Below, piece by piece: positions 42,410 to 42,500 of a stretch of DNA of 42,500 nucleotides; positions within the stretch are counted from its first letter, which is position 1; each line of letters starts with the position of its first letter. Location of the stretch: NCBI GenBank assembly GCA_902780635.1, contig CACZGH010000031.1:1-42500 (forward strand). The letters run 5' to 3'. A program made the position numbers and the translations under genes. A model generated the notes under the pieces. That model made no database searches, was not told the DNA's origin, and saw only the letters and a program-made list of their open reading frames with translations. This DNA is from an uncultured Prevotellaceae bacterium (lineage in GTDB: Bacteria; Bacteroidota; Bacteroidia; Bacteroidales; Bacteroidaceae).

Positions 42410-42500
42410 AGGCGGCCTCCTACTCTCCCGCATTGCATTGCAGTACCATCGGCGCAGGCGGGCTTAACTTCTCTGTTCGGGATGGGAAGAGGTGGGACCC
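42410..42500 (-). rRNA. rrf: 5S rRNA, 3' part (truncated by the window end)
   Basis: Read on the minus strand the last 91 bases contain the conserved 5S core: CCCATCCCGAACAGAGAAG, TTAAGCCC, GCCGATGGTACTGC and GGGAGAGTAGG, ending at GCCGCC. The first ~20-25 bases of the gene are beyond the window. The exact 3' end is uncertain by a few bases. This marks the end of an rRNA operon transcribed leftward into the window. Confidence 0.92.

Overview
The window is a chromosomal segment of a Bacteroidetes bacterium, most likely Prevotella or a close relative. Three things point there. Many genes are preceded by the phylum's -7 promoter box TAnnTTTG, several with a TTG or TTTG -33 element 20-21 bases upstream. 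Shine-Dalgarno sequences are mostly absent. Gene orders and protein styles (OmpA-like porin, OstA-like protein, MutL of the DQHRAH type, GIYINKGKK-type C-terminus on a secreted protease) look Bacteroidetes. No phage, insertion sequence with transposase, or CRISPR array was found; this is mostly core chromosome.

Layout, left to right. 1-4.7 kb: purB-rluB-asnS operon (minus), with a 14-copy 24-bp tandem repeat inside rluB. 4.7-6.0 kb: tRNA-Val (minus) divergent from trpS (plus). 6.1-7.3 kb: OmpA-family outer membrane protein. 7.4-15.4 kb: a minus-strand run guaB, two parvulin/SurA-type isomerases, an OstA-like LPS-transport protein and mutL. 15.7-20.5 kb: a partner-switching pair (anti-sigma-type kinase and STAS antagonist, both plus) flanking a minus-strand ABC transporter and lipoprotein. 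20.7-25.3 kb: a 1436-residue secreted subtilisin-like protease followed at once by a 66-codon acidic ORF. 25.4-31.0 kb: tig-clpP-clpX-recQ (minus), with a 60-bp palindrome between tig and clpP. 31.2-33.6 kb: lptB (minus) divergent from mlaE-mlaF (plus). 33.6-38.1 kb: yceD-like, rpmF, fabH, era, der and a small lipoprotein (minus). 38.2-42.2 kb: a minus-strand four-gene group of zinc-ribbon/SH3 protein, L,D-transpeptidase, SpmA/SpmB-type membrane protein and an orphan histidine kinase. 42.4-42.5 kb: the 3' part of a 5S rRNA gene on the minus strand; the rRNA operon continues off the window.

A recurring theme is envelope biogenesis: periplasmic foldases, OstA-like protein, LptB, MlaE/F, OmpA, FabH, L,D-transpeptidase. 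Protein quality control (trigger factor, ClpXP) and ribosome assembly (Era, Der, L32, YceD) are the other two.

The least explained items are the 66-residue ORF behind the giant protease, the split partner-switching pair around an ABC exporter, the palindrome before clpP, the alternative stems in the trpS leader, and several intergenic blocks of 7-8 bp degenerate repeats, one of which fills the leader of mutL. All functional calls are from reading sequence and from memory of families; no database search was run.
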